DNA of 39,070 bases from contig JBBRMG010000010.1 of assembly GCA_038230955.1 (NCBI GenBank), forward strand, positions 1-39,070, given 5' to 3'. The notes under the pieces were generated by a model, which was not told where the DNA came from, searched no databases, and was given only the letters and a program-made list of their open reading frames with translations. Shown here in pieces: positions 1 to 8,930 of the stretch (its first letter is position 1; each line of letters starts with the position of its first letter). The translations under genes were made by a program, and so were the position numbers. The DNA is from JBBRMG01 sp038230955 (lineage in GTDB: Bacteria > Patescibacteriota > Doudnabacteria > UBA920).

Positions 1-41
1 GTCCGCTACCGCCACACCGCCCTCGGGTGGCGGTAGCGGAC
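1..41. repeat. Perfect 15-bp inverted repeat at the window edge
   Basis: Bases 1-15 are the exact reverse complement of 27-41, with an 11-base loop. It lies inside the coding sequence for the Ser/Pro/Gly linker of the dockerin protein, so the Gly/Ser codons on one arm mirror the Ala/Thr/Pro codons on the other. It could be a natural GC-rich linker hairpin or a place where an assembly stopped. Confidence 0.7.
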
Positions 42-712
42 CTGGGGGGCCAACAGATCTCACTATTGATCCTGCTATTGGTGGAGTAATAGATCATACT
101 GATATAAATGGAGCTAGCTTACGTATAATTTTACCCAAAGGTTTCTGGAATTATCCCGCCACCTTTCAAGTGGCTAATTTAACTCCTAGTCTAGGGCAGT
201 CCTTAGCCGCGTTCCCCGCAAACGAAGTTTTAGTAGGTGATCATATTCATAGTATTATGGGGATTGATATTAACAACAATGAGGTCACTAATTTATTACA
301 GCCTGCAATAATGCAATTTCATTATACTGATGAAGATGCGTTCACCGTAAATGAGGCTACATTAAAACTTTATGCTTATGATGGTCTGACGCACAGCTGG
401 AAAGAAGTATCAGGAATTTTAGTAGATCAGTCAGCCAACATTGTAAAGGCGACCGTCAACCGTTTTAGTTTGTATGCTTTAATGGCCGAATTAAAACCAC
501 CTGCAGCTGCGTCCATAACGCCCCCGGGCGTTAAATGTCCAAACCGTTTAGTAGCGGATCTGAATTGTGATCGTCGGGTAAACTTGGTTGATTTTAGTAT
601 TTTGATGTACGACTGGGGTAGGCCGAAAAATCGCTTAGCTGATTTTAATCATGACGGCAAAGTCGATTTGGTAGATTTTATAATTATGCAGTATCACTGG
701 ACGGGTAATTAA
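2..712 (+). CDS. C-terminal part of a secreted dockerin-domain protein (5' end outside the window)
   Basis: The reading frame is open from base 2, so the gene enters the window from the left; the GTG at 170 is internal. The visible ~236 residues begin with a Ser/Pro/Gly-rich linker. A beta-rich segment follows, ending in a short motif (VNRFSLYALMAE) often seen at the end of secreted beta-sandwich modules. The last ~55 residues form a type I dockerin: two calcium-loop repeats, DLNCDRRVNLVD and DFNHDGKVDLVD, each with Asp/Asn at loop positions 1, 3, 5, 9 and 12 and followed by a hydrophobic helix. Dockerins dock onto cohesin domains, and the next gene encodes a cohesin-like protein 8 bp downstream. 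The dockerin call is firm. The function of the rest is unknown because the catalytic or binding part is not in view. Confidence 0.85.
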   Translation, partial: SATATPPSGGGSGPGGPTDLTIDPAIGGVIDHTDINGASLRIILPKGFWNYPATFQVANLTPSLGQSLAAFPANEVLVGDHIHSIMGIDINNNEVTNLLQPAIMQFHYTDEDAFTVNEATLKLYAYDGLTHSWKEVSGILVDQSANIVKATVNRFSLYALMAELKPPAAASITPPGVKCPNRLVADLNCDRRVNLVDFSILMYDWGRPKNRLADFNHDGKVDLVDFIIMQYHWTGN

Positions 713-720
713 TAAATGGT

Positions 721-1680
721 ATGAAATCTTTTTTACTAAAATTTAGCGTCATCATTATTCCCGTCATGGTTTTTGTATTGTCTGTTTCCACAGCGTCGGC
801 AGCAAAGTTGTTTTTTGATGTGCCAACCGGCGTGGTTACAGTCGGCGATAAGTTTCCGGTCGACATAAGGTTAGATGCAGAGGGTCAAGCAATTAACGCG
901 GCCGAGGTAGATTTTAACTATTCAGTAAATATTGTCCGCGCCAACAATATTAATTTGTACCATTCTATTTTTGTATATCGCCCTGTGGATCCTGGTTTTA
1001 GTAATCTTGTGGGAGCAGGTTCGGTAGTAGGTGGTTTGCCGACTCCAGGTTTTGTAGGTAAAAGTGGGCTTGTAGCGAAAGTCATTATGGAAGCTGTAAA
1101 GCCCGGAGTGATGCAATTATCATTCCGCCCTAATTCGCGGGTATTATTAAATGACGGCCTTGGTACTGAGACACATTTAAGCTTAGTGCCGAACCGCTTG
1201 CTAGTAGTTGCAGCACCAAACGGATATAAACCCAATCAACCTACTGGGCCTCTTGATGCCATTCCGCCCCTCCCTTTTGATGTAAATATTATTCGCACCC
1301 CCCACGCTTTTAATAATCAGTACTTTGCTACATTTATGGCAGAGGATAACGAAAGCGGGATTGATCATTATGAAGTGATTGAAGTCTCGGGAATTGATAG
1401 CGTGGTTCAACCAGAGCCCACAGATTTATCTTGGCGCGTGGGGGAAAGCCCTCATGTTATGAAGCTTCAACATATGCCAGTGACTATCTTTGTTAAAGCA
1501 GTCGACCGGGCTGGCAACATTCGGATTGAGCGCGGTAGTTTCGGCAGTGCTCCTCTAAGGCCGAACTATGGCCGGATTTTTGCGTTAGTATTAATTTTGT
1601 TTATGCTGCTTTGCTTAGCTTATTTCTGGGGTTGGTTCCGAGATAATCGACATAAACACGTAACTCACAGACCTCGATAA
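721..1680 (+). CDS. Membrane-anchored cohesin-like surface protein
   Basis: 319 residues. Residues 1-28 are a signal peptide with a hydrophobic core and an ASA-type cleavage site. Residues ~29-165 look like a cohesin fold: an opening strand pattern (LFFDVPTGVVTVGDKFPVDI), a mid-domain strand of the AEVDFNYS type, and a Gly-rich turn before a V-I-M-E-A strand. A second Ig-like module follows (~185-280), ending in the VKAVDRAGN motif typical of extracellular beta-sandwiches. A single C-terminal TM helix (~287-307) precedes a short basic cytoplasmic tail. The orientation places the cohesin outside the cell, anchored by its C-terminus. The preceding gene ends in a dockerin, so this protein is a plausible partner. 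No strong Shine-Dalgarno site is visible; the ATG at 721 is chosen because it gives a complete signal peptide. Confidence 0.75.
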   Translation: MKSFLLKFSVIIIPVMVFVLSVSTASAAKLFFDVPTGVVTVGDKFPVDIRLDAEGQAINAAEVDFNYSVNIVRANNINLYHSIFVYRPVDPGFSNLVGAGSVVGGLPTPGFVGKSGLVAKVIMEAVKPGVMQLSFRPNSRVLLNDGLGTETHLSLVPNRLLVVAAPNGYKPNQPTGPLDAIPPLPFDVNIIRTPHAFNNQYFATFMAEDNESGIDHYEVIEVSGIDSVVQPEPTDLSWRVGESPHVMKLQHMPVTIFVKAVDRAGNIRIERGSFGSAPLRPNYGRIFALVLILFMLLCLAYFWGWFRDNRHKHVTHRPR

Positions 1681-1698
1681 ATCTTGCCTTGCAAGGTC

Positions 1699-1727
1699 TT
1701 TACTTTTATCGCAGAATTTGCTATAAT
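1699..1727 (+). promoter_or_regulatory. Sigma-70-type promoter for the HTH gene
   Basis: TTTACT (1699-1704), 17-bp spacer, perfect TATAAT (1722-1727). The predicted transcript starts near 1734 and carries the hairpin leader described next. Confidence 0.6.
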
Positions 1728-1742
1728 AATGTTATCGAGAGT

Positions 1743-1777
1743 CGAGATTTAGGTTCATCTCGGGGGTCGAGATGAAC
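1743..1777 (+). promoter_or_regulatory. Switchable hairpin that buries the HTH gene start codon
   Basis: GTTCATCTCG (1753-1762) is perfectly complementary to CGAGATGAAC (1768-1777), with a 5-base loop. The ATG at 1772-1774 lies inside the right arm. The same ATCTCG core can instead pair with an upstream CGAGAT at 1743-1748 that is part of a direct repeat (GTCGAGAT at 1741 and 1766). The two pairings exclude each other, so the leader can expose or hide the start codon. Pairing is seen directly; a regulatory role is inferred. Confidence 0.5.
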
Positions 1778-2197
1778 AAAAGAAACAAAAACAGCAACAA
1801 AAACACAATGGAATATATTAGTTTAAAGGAAGCAGCCGAGATTTCGGGCTATGCTCCCGATTATGTTGGTCAGCTTATTCGCGCCGGCAAACTTCCTGGT
1901 AAACAAGTTTATAGCAATGTAGCTTGGGTTACCACAGAGGAAGCAGTGCGCGCTTATACGGCTGGGAAACAATCCGGCATTGTCAGTAGCGAGCAGGCGG
2001 GTATTGAGAAAGATTTTAATTATAAGTACCTGAAATTAGAGCAACGATATCAAATGTTAGTAAAGATATCATTGTACGGGATAGCTACAGTATTGGTTGT
2101 GTTTGCCATCCTGCTCTTTTATGCCTTGTCCGTTAGTTTTGATAACAAGATCCAGCAGAGTGCTTTGCACAGTGCACAAAGCCAACAACAAAAGTAG
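1772..2197 (+). CDS. Membrane-anchored MerR/excisionase-type helix-turn-helix protein
   Basis: 141 residues. Residues ~13-65 match the HTH_17/excisionase-like winged helix layout: YISLKEAAEISGYAPDYVGQ followed by LIRAGKLPGKQV and a strand leading to a TTEEAVRAY helix. A TM helix spans ~97-119, so the DNA-binding domain is cytoplasmic and tethered to the membrane, with a short Gln-rich outer tail. An in-frame ATG at 1808 (residue 13) begins just at the HTH domain and is an alternative start that would escape the hairpin covering the first ATG. The gene has its own promoter and is followed after 61 bp by the giant adhesin gene, which it may regulate. Its DNA target cannot be read from the sequence. 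Confidence 0.75.
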   Translation: MNKRNKNSNKNTMEYISLKEAAEISGYAPDYVGQLIRAGKLPGKQVYSNVAWVTTEEAVRAYTAGKQSGIVSSEQAGIEKDFNYKYLKLEQRYQMLVKISLYGIATVLVVFAILLFYALSVSFDNKIQQSALHSAQSQQQK

Positions 2198-2258
2198 TTT
2201 ACATTCTCCTCGTCTGCCAAAATAGTGGACGCAGGTTGAAACAAAAATAAAACAAAAA

Positions 2259-5200
2259 ATGAATAAGTTCCCGCGCATAAAGCGCAACGCATTACAAATC
2301 TGTTTAGTAGTTATCCTTGCTTTGACTGCAAGTATTTTCTTCATACCTTCTACCAGTGCAACCACTGGCGCTCCTTATATTATCAATCATCAAGGGAGAT
2401 TGTATGATAGTAGCGGTAACTTGCTGGGCGGCACCTCAGGAACTAATTATTGTTTCCGTTTTGGCATTTGGGATAATGCTACCGTTGGTTCCGGGACTAA
2501 ACTGTGGCCAGCTGGCACACCGTCTACTATGACGGTCAATGTAAAGAATGGGGTGTTTAACGTCGGTATTGGTGATGTCGCTAATGGCGGTGATTCTCTA
2601 ACCTATGACTTTCAAACTAGCGACACGATTTTCTTGAACGTTGAAGTTGCCGCTCAAGTGGCTAGTTCTTGTGCCGGCGTCACATTTGAAAACTTAACGC
2701 CACGGCAACGAATTTTCTCTTCCGGCTATGCTATTAATGCCAACACCGTTGGTGGCTTTACTCCCTCCAAAACTCCGACAGCTAACCAAGTACCGGTACT
2801 TGATGCCAGTGGTTATATGACACTGTCCGGCACCAACCCTCAGCTTAACGCCTCGAGCACCAACACTCTAACTTTGCAGGGCGGTGCGGGTACTGGGAGC
2901 ATACAGTTTTTTAACTCCACTAATAATATTACGTCGAGCGGAAACTTAACATTAGCTGGAACGCTACAAGGAACAAAATTAACCACCACCAACACTACTA
3001 ATCAATTAGTTTTAGGAACGACTAATACAGTTACTATAACTTCACCAGCACCGGCTGCTCCGCGTACTTACACTATTCCAGATTTTGGTGGCGCTGCCAC
3101 GTTCGTGTTAGCAGCAACATCTACAACCCAAACTCAAACTTTGTTTGCGTCCACGACTTCGGGTGCCCCCGTGTATCGCGCTATTGCGTTAACCGATTTA
3201 CCTACCCAAACTGGTACTACCAACATTGTGTTGAGTACATCACCGTCTATTACCACACCGCGTATTATTACGAGCATTAATGATACTAACGGCGCTACGT
3301 TGTTGGGTGTCACGGCAACTGCTTCGGCTAATAATTCTTTGACAATAGCCAACGCTGCTAATGGAGCTAATCCTTCGTTGACTGTAGTCGCTGGGAGCGA
3401 CACTAACGCTGGGTTAAACTTGGTGTTGAAAGGTACCGGTGCTTTGGCTGTGAGCAGTACCACCGCTAACACAGATACAATTAAGCTTGTGCCACAAACA
3501 ACAGGCACCGGCGCAACTTTCAATGGGATTATCACTACTGCAGACTTAACGGTCTCAGATAAAACCTACACGTTCCCTAATGCCACCATTACTGTTAATG
3601 CTGCAGCGGATATTTCGGGAACAACATTGAATTCGGGAGTCACAGCCTCTTCATTAACTTCAGTCGGCACTCTAACTTCATTGGCTCTTTCCGGTGCTAT
3701 AACTGGAGCTACTGGTTTCAACGGTTTAGTTGTTACTGCTAACACTGGTGTAATTACAGCTGGAACATGGAACGGTACAACGATTGCACTTGCTAATGGC
3801 GGCACTAACAGTACTAGTTTTTCTGCGACTAACGGTGTGATTTACTATGATGGAACGAAACTTGTTAATACCGCAGCTTCTACTGGTACACAGTGTCTAC
3901 AAACAGCAAGCAGCGGTTCGGCCCCTATTTGGGGAGCCTGTGCGGGCGGTGGTGGTGGAATTTCCCTAGCCCCAGCTTCTGCAGATACAACTGCCTCTAC
4001 TAACTCCGTAGAAAACATCACTGCTACGGGTATTACTGGCAATAATTTTGTTAACCTAAAACAAACTACTTCTGCTTTTAGTGGCACTGGTTTGCTCATG
4101 GACTTTGCTAACGCTTCTGGTTCTTACTCAGGCAACTTCTTAGATTTTCGTGTTAATACTGCTTCTAAATTCACAGTAAATAGCGCTGGAAGTATTACCA
4201 AGGTTGGCACTAACATTACGGGTGGAGCTGGGTTAACAATTACCTCTACGTCTGCCGATTTAGCACTAACGACAACAACTTCCGGTAATATCACTTTTGC
4301 CCCTGCTTCTACCGGATCTGTTTCGATAACATCTGGGGTTATAAGTGGAACTACTACAACTTCTGCCCTAGCACTTAATGCCAATTCGTTAACTTCCGGT
4401 ACTGGTTTGTATGTCGCGTCTTCGAGTCTCACCAGTGGTAAATTAGTAGACTTGCAGGTGTCCGGTACTGCTGCAGCTGCCAACCAAACTGGATTAAATA
4501 TATCTTTGTCCGGTGCTAATGCTACCGCTGGTTTAACTACTTATGGCGCTCAAATTTCTAATACCCACACAGGCGCCTCAACTACGACCAATGTTGGATT
4601 GCTTTTAACGATGGGTCTTACTGGTAGCGCTCAAAATAATTTTGCTTTGATTGCCCAAGGGGCAGGAACCACTGGAGGAAACGTTGATTTCAAACTAAGC
4701 ACTAATTACAACGGTGGAGCTCAGGCCGGCGAAACTTTTATTTATTTTGATGATCCTGCGAAACCACTTGGATGGGGTTTAGGTAGAACCTTTTTCTGTA
4801 CTAATGTTTTAACCACTGCCTTTCAAATACAAGAAGATGACAGTTGCAGTTCGTCTCGGTTTCAAATTGCGGCTGGCGGTAATATAGGGTTAAACCTTGG
4901 AGATGCAATTCCGACTGCTGGATTACAGCTAAACGGTACTAGTCTTTTCAAGACTACAACGAACTCTGCCACTGCGTTCCAATTTCAAAATGCATCAGGC
5001 GCCCCTTTATTCTTAATTGATACAACTTCAACTGACCCAGCTGGTGCGCAGGTTAACTACTTAACATATCCAGGTTTTGAGTCAGGTAGCTTTAGTAACG
5101 CCGCCGCTGGTTGGGCAGCACAAGGAGCTTCCACTTTGACTCAAAACAACAATCATCAACACACTTACAATGGAATATATTCTGCTTCAGTAGTGTCTGC

Positions 5201-8200
5201 GGCCACAGGTCAGGGTTTGCATACAACTAGTTTTGTTTCGGCGCTAGCTGGGTCTACTACATACATTGTTTCTTTCTATGCCAAAATCTCTACAGGAACT
5301 ATTGCTAGCACTGCTTTTACTGTTACTAGCGTAGGTGGCGCCGGTAGTTGTAGTCCTGCGGCCGGCATTACCATTAACTCCAGCGGTTTCCAGCGGTTGT
5401 CTTGTACTTTAGTAGCCGGCGCTGGTAACATTACAGATTTGCAGATCGTGCAAAACGTTGGCGCAAACACAATCTACTATGATTCAATTCAGTTGCAAAA
5501 TAACTCTTATAACGGTAACACTATTACTGTCCCAACTGCTTATCAGATTGGCCAAATACAAATTCGTGGCTTAGTAACAAGTCCTTTAATTGTCCAGAAT
5601 AATGGAGATTCGACCAATGCCTTCCAGGTTAATAACGCAAACGGCGCTCCTTTATTTACCGCAGACACACTTAACAGCCAGCTTCGACTAAGCACTAATA
5701 CAGCCACCGGGTTGTCAGTTACCGCTCGTGCCGTGCCACTAGCAGACATGGTAGCTATTAGTAACGTCGGGCAGGGAGTTACCGCCGCAGGAGTTAATGG
5801 CTTATCCGTTGCTTATGTTGGCGGTGCGGCAGCGGTTGAATCTTCGGCTGTGCGTATTGATTTAACTCCAGGTGCAACGGCAGGTGGAGTTTGGTCAGGC
5901 CTAAGAATAATACCAACAGCAACAGCAGCTTCTAATGTTTTGAGCGTTGGTGTCAAATTAGAAAACCTTTCAGCCGGTAACCTAAATGGGGTTGACCGTG
6001 CTATAGAAGTTAGCGGTCAAGGCTGGGACACTGGCTTGTCGGTATTAGAAGCGCCAGTTGCTGTAAATTCTCCGTTTGGTGGTATTGGCCGCTACCAAAA
6101 CTTCCTCTTACAGTCAGAAAACTTTGCTACAACATGGACAGTTACCAATGCTACTGCAACTGCTAACCAAACTGGACCAAGTGGATTGGCAAATAGTGCT
6201 TACTCTATTGCTTCTAGCTTAGCGGGTGGTTTCGTCCAGCAATCGGCCAGTGTTGGTGCTTCGGCTTTGACTGGCCGTACTTTTACCTTCTCTGTTTGGT
6301 TAAAAGCAGCGTCTAATATTACTTCTCAGTTGTCTTTAACATCTGTAACACCGACTACGCCAATAACTCAAAACGTTAACGTAACTACTAACTGGCGTCG
6401 TTTCTCTGTCACAGCAACATATGCAACAGATGCAGCTACCGCTGTTATTACCAAAATACTACCTACTTCTGCCGGTACAGGCACGGTCTACGCTTGGGGT
6501 GCTCAGTTAGAAGAGGCCTCCAGTACCGGAGTGTATGCCGCCACCGGTGCAAGCTTGCTACAAAATACTAATAACACCACAGTAAACAGGGGATTTGTTG
6601 CAAACAATAGTTTAAAAGTCAATGCTACTGCTGTTCCGGCAATCGATATGGTTGCTATTGGAAATCAAGGTTATGGTGTGACCGCAGCAGGAGTTTCTGC
6701 TTTACAAATTGATTATGTTGGTGGTGCTGGAGCTGTTGAATCTTCAGCGTCAAGAATAGATCTTACCCCAGGAACAACCGCAGCATCCACATGGGACGGA
6801 CAACGCATTGTTATGCAAGCTCCAGCCGCCGCCGCTTTAACTGTAAATGGATTAAAAATTGAAGGCGCTACTGCTGGCTCTACATCAACCGAAAACGGAA
6901 TTTTAATTGCTAACTTAACAAGCCCAGGTGCTGGTACAGAAACAGCTTTGAATATTGGAACTGGTTGGGATACTGGTGTATCGGTTTCTGGAAACACAAC
7001 TGCGGTGGGTAACTTAATTCTTGCTACATCAACTACAACATCTGCTCCAACTGCTGGCATTGTCCGTTTTAACTTCAATGGTATTCGCACAACCGCTGGT
7101 GTTGGTTTCCAAATTGATGATATTTCTACAACCTTAGCTACAGCGATGAAGTTGAATGTGAACTCTATTACTACTGGTCTTGGTCTGCAGATTTCATCTT
7201 CTGCAACAGGTGTAACTACAGCAGGTACGAACGTTGGTTCACTTTTGGATATTACTGAGTCTGGCGCAATGACTGCGATGACTGGGCAACTGGTAAACAT
7301 TAACGCGTCCTCTGCATCTAACGCGGTTGGTGCAACTGGTTCTGCGTTAAACATTAACCTTGCTGGTACTGCACAATTAATGCATGGTCTAACAATCACT
7401 GATGCTTCAACTGGTGCTTTGGGCACCACTGCGGGAACTAGTGGTGCATTAGTGCTAAACATGACAGGTGCACATACTGGTTATGCTTTTAACATTAAGG
7501 ATGTTACGACCACTGGTACAGTAGCAGCTATTACGGATACAGCAGCTATGACCGCTGGCTCAGGATTGTTGGTACAGCTGTCCGGTTTAACCGCTGCTGG
7601 TACAACTACAAACGCTGCCGGCATTACTGTCACATTAACTGGCACAACTCTTAATACACAGCGCTTCATGCGCTTCACTAACACTGCTGGAACTGAAATT
7701 GGTAGTATTAACAATACCAGTGCAACGGTGACTGCATTCGCCACTTCATCTGATTCTCGTTTAAAGAGTGATCAAGTTCAAACCCATTACACTTTAGCTG
7801 ACTTGATGAAGATCAATGTTCGAGATTTCACATGGATTAGCACAGGCCAACGAGATACTGGATTTATTGCCCAACAATTGTATACTGTTTTCCCAGGAGC
7901 TGTCACAAAAGGTGACAATGGAACTGATCCATTAATTCCTGGCGTGACTAATACGTGGTCAGTGGATTATGGTAAAGTGACGCCGATTATTATTAAAGCC
8001 ATTCAGGATCAACAACTGCTAATCGGTGGATTTACCGACCCAGCAACAGATGCAACATTGCCAACTGAACTTGCAAATGAAATTCCAAAAGATTCAGTTG
8101 CCATTATGGCTGCAAAAATTACTGCGGGCCAAAGTTTTCCAACTGACTTCTTTGTAGCTCGCGTGACAGCGGTTCGTGGATACTTTGGTGATACATTCAC

Positions 8201-8870
8201 ACAAAACTTAACCGCTGGTTTGCAAATTTCATCAACCGACATTAAAGCCAAAGGGTTAAAGATTGATACCATCAGCGCCAATGGTGATACGCTGGCTATA
8301 CTAAGTGACACTAATTTCATCGGTCGCCCGTATTTCAACACCGACACCGCTGGCTTCGCTCAAATTAAGTCTGGCGCCAACAAAGTCAGTATCACTTTTG
8401 ATTCTCCATATTTGGAGCAACCGATTGTTAATGTCGGCATTAGCTTGGAGTCCGACCCTAGCTATAAAACTGAGACCAATCTTGATACTATTAAGAAACT
8501 GCAGCAAGCACAGGAACAATATGCGCAAACCTTCTTTGACTTAGGCTTGCAGTATGTGGTTATCAATAAGAATGAAAAAGGGTTCACTATTCTTTTGAAC
8601 AAAGCAGCTTCGCAGGATGTAAAATTTAGTTGGATAGCATTAGCAGTTCATAGTCCAAAGATTGTGATTTCACAAGATAGCGATCAAGTGTCATCCAGTA
8701 ATAATGTGCCTCTGCCTTCGCCAGTTCCGGCTCCAACAGTGCTTGGTGCTAGTACCGGCGGTTCCACTACCAGCAAACCATCTAGTGATCCTGCTAGTTC
8801 TCCTGCCGCAGACGCAACCCCCACAACGCCTACAGACCTTGCACCAAACTCACCTGCAAGTGCAAATTGA
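2259..8870 (+). CDS. Giant secreted adhesin/fibre protein with self-cleaving S74 (endosialidase-type) chaperone domain
   Basis: 2203 residues, rich in Thr/Ala/Ser/Gly. Signal peptide 1-~35. Residues ~40-165 form the N-terminal module typical of CPR surface proteins (HQGRLYDSSGNLL to LTPRQRIFSSGYAINA). Long beta-repeat regions follow. Two carbohydrate-binding-like modules lie at ~930-1090 (YPGFESGSFSN) and ~1275-1430 (NFLLQSENFATTW), each followed by a homologous module (AVPLADMVAI / AVPAIDMVAI). The intramolecular chaperone (peptidase S74) starts at ~1831 with SDSRLK; Ser1831 and Lys1836 have the spacing of the catalytic dyad of phage K1F endosialidase, where cleavage occurs just before that Ser. 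Beyond it lie a beta domain with an IKFSWIALAV-like ending (KFSWIALAVHS, ~2140) and a Pro/Ser/Thr tail. Expected: a trimeric fibre on the cell surface, trimmed to ~1830 residues. The substrate is unknown. Confidence 0.85.
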   Translation: MNKFPRIKRNALQICLVVILALTASIFFIPSTSATTGAPYIINHQGRLYDSSGNLLGGTSGTNYCFRFGIWDNATVGSGTKLWPAGTPSTMTVNVKNGVFNVGIGDVANGGDSLTYDFQTSDTIFLNVEVAAQVASSCAGVTFENLTPRQRIFSSGYAINANTVGGFTPSKTPTANQVPVLDASGYMTLSGTNPQLNASSTNTLTLQGGAGTGSIQFFNSTNNITSSGNLTLAGTLQGTKLTTTNTTNQLVLGTTNTVTITSPAPAAPRTYTIPDFGGAATFVLAATSTTQTQTLFASTTSGAPVYRAIALTDLPTQTGTTNIVLSTSPSITTPRIITSINDTNGATLLGVTATASANNSLTIANAANGANPSLTVVAGSDTNAGLNLVLKGTGALAVSSTTANTDTIKLVPQTTGTGATFNGIITTADLTVSDKTYTFPNATITVNAAADISGTTLNSGVTASSLTSVGTLTSLALSGAITGATGFNGLVVTANTGVITAGTWNGTTIALANGGTNSTSFSATNGVIYYDGTKLVNTAASTGTQCLQTASSGSAPIWGACAGGGGGISLAPASADTTASTNSVENITATGITGNNFVNLKQTTSAFSGTGLLMDFANASGSYSGNFLDFRVNTASKFTVNSAGSITKVGTNITGGAGLTITSTSADLALTTTTSGNITFAPASTGSVSITSGVISGTTTTSALALNANSLTSGTGLYVASSSLTSGKLVDLQVSGTAAAANQTGLNISLSGANATAGLTTYGAQISNTHTGASTTTNVGLLLTMGLTGSAQNNFALIAQGAGTTGGNVDFKLSTNYNGGAQAGETFIYFDDPAKPLGWGLGRTFFCTNVLTTAFQIQEDDSCSSSRFQIAAGGNIGLNLGDAIPTAGLQLNGTSLFKTTTNSATAFQFQNASGAPLFLIDTTSTDPAGAQVNYLTYPGFESGSFSNAAAGWAAQGASTLTQNNNHQHTYNGIYSASVVSAATGQGLHTTSFVSALAGSTTYIVSFYAKISTGTIASTAFTVTSVGGAGSCSPAAGITINSSGFQRLSCTLVAGAGNITDLQIVQNVGANTIYYDSIQLQNNSYNGNTITVPTAYQIGQIQIRGLVTSPLIVQNNGDSTNAFQVNNANGAPLFTADTLNSQLRLSTNTATGLSVTARAVPLADMVAISNVGQGVTAAGVNGLSVAYVGGAAAVESSAVRIDLTPGATAGGVWSGLRIIPTATAASNVLSVGVKLENLSAGNLNGVDRAIEVSGQGWDTGLSVLEAPVAVNSPFGGIGRYQNFLLQSENFATTWTVTNATATANQTGPSGLANSAYSIASSLAGGFVQQSASVGASALTGRTFTFSVWLKAASNITSQLSLTSVTPTTPITQNVNVTTNWRRFSVTATYATDAATAVITKILPTSAGTGTVYAWGAQLEEASSTGVYAATGASLLQNTNNTTVNRGFVANNSLKVNATAVPAIDMVAIGNQGYGVTAAGVSALQIDYVGGAGAVESSASRIDLTPGTTAASTWDGQRIVMQAPAAAALTVNGLKIEGATAGSTSTENGILIANLTSPGAGTETALNIGTGWDTGVSVSGNTTAVGNLILATSTTTSAPTAGIVRFNFNGIRTTAGVGFQIDDISTTLATAMKLNVNSITTGLGLQISSSATGVTTAGTNVGSLLDITESGAMTAMTGQLVNINASSASNAVGATGSALNINLAGTAQLMHGLTITDASTGALGTTAGTSGALVLNMTGAHTGYAFNIKDVTTTGTVAAITDTAAMTAGSGLLVQLSGLTAAGTTTNAAGITVTLTGTTLNTQRFMRFTNTAGTEIGSINNTSATVTAFATSSDSRLKSDQVQTHYTLADLMKINVRDFTWISTGQRDTGFIAQQLYTVFPGAVTKGDNGTDPLIPGVTNTWSVDYGKVTPIIIKAIQDQQLLIGGFTDPATDATLPTELANEIPKDSVAIMAAKITAGQSFPTDFFVARVTAVRGYFGDTFTQNLTAGLQISSTDIKAKGLKIDTISANGDTLAILSDTNFIGRPYFNTDTAGFAQIKSGANKVSITFDSPYLEQPIVNVGISLESDPSYKTETNLDTIKKLQQAQEQYAQTFFDLGLQYVVINKNEKGFTILLNKAASQDVKFSWIALAVHSPKIVISQDSDQVSSSNNVPLPSPVPAPTVLGASTGGSTTSKPSSDPASSPAADATPTTPTDLAPNSPASAN

Positions 8871-8895
8871 ACAAAATAGGGGAATACTGTATAAT
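8867..8895 (+). promoter_or_regulatory. Sigma-70-type promoter overlapping the adhesin stop codon
   Basis: TTGAAC (8867-8872), 17-bp spacer, TATAAT (8890-8895). The -35 box contains the TGA stop of the adhesin gene. It would drive the membrane-protein gene at 8931 and probably the one at 9496. Confidence 0.7.
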
Positions 8896-8930
8896 ATAGA
8901 CAAATAAATTAAATTTGAGTGAGAAACAAA

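Noticed and set aside
3134..7744. Long open frames on the minus strand inside the giant adhesin gene
   Set aside because: They mirror the Thr/Ala/Gly-rich coding frame, giving Val/Ala/Pro-rich translations without domains, starts or promoters.
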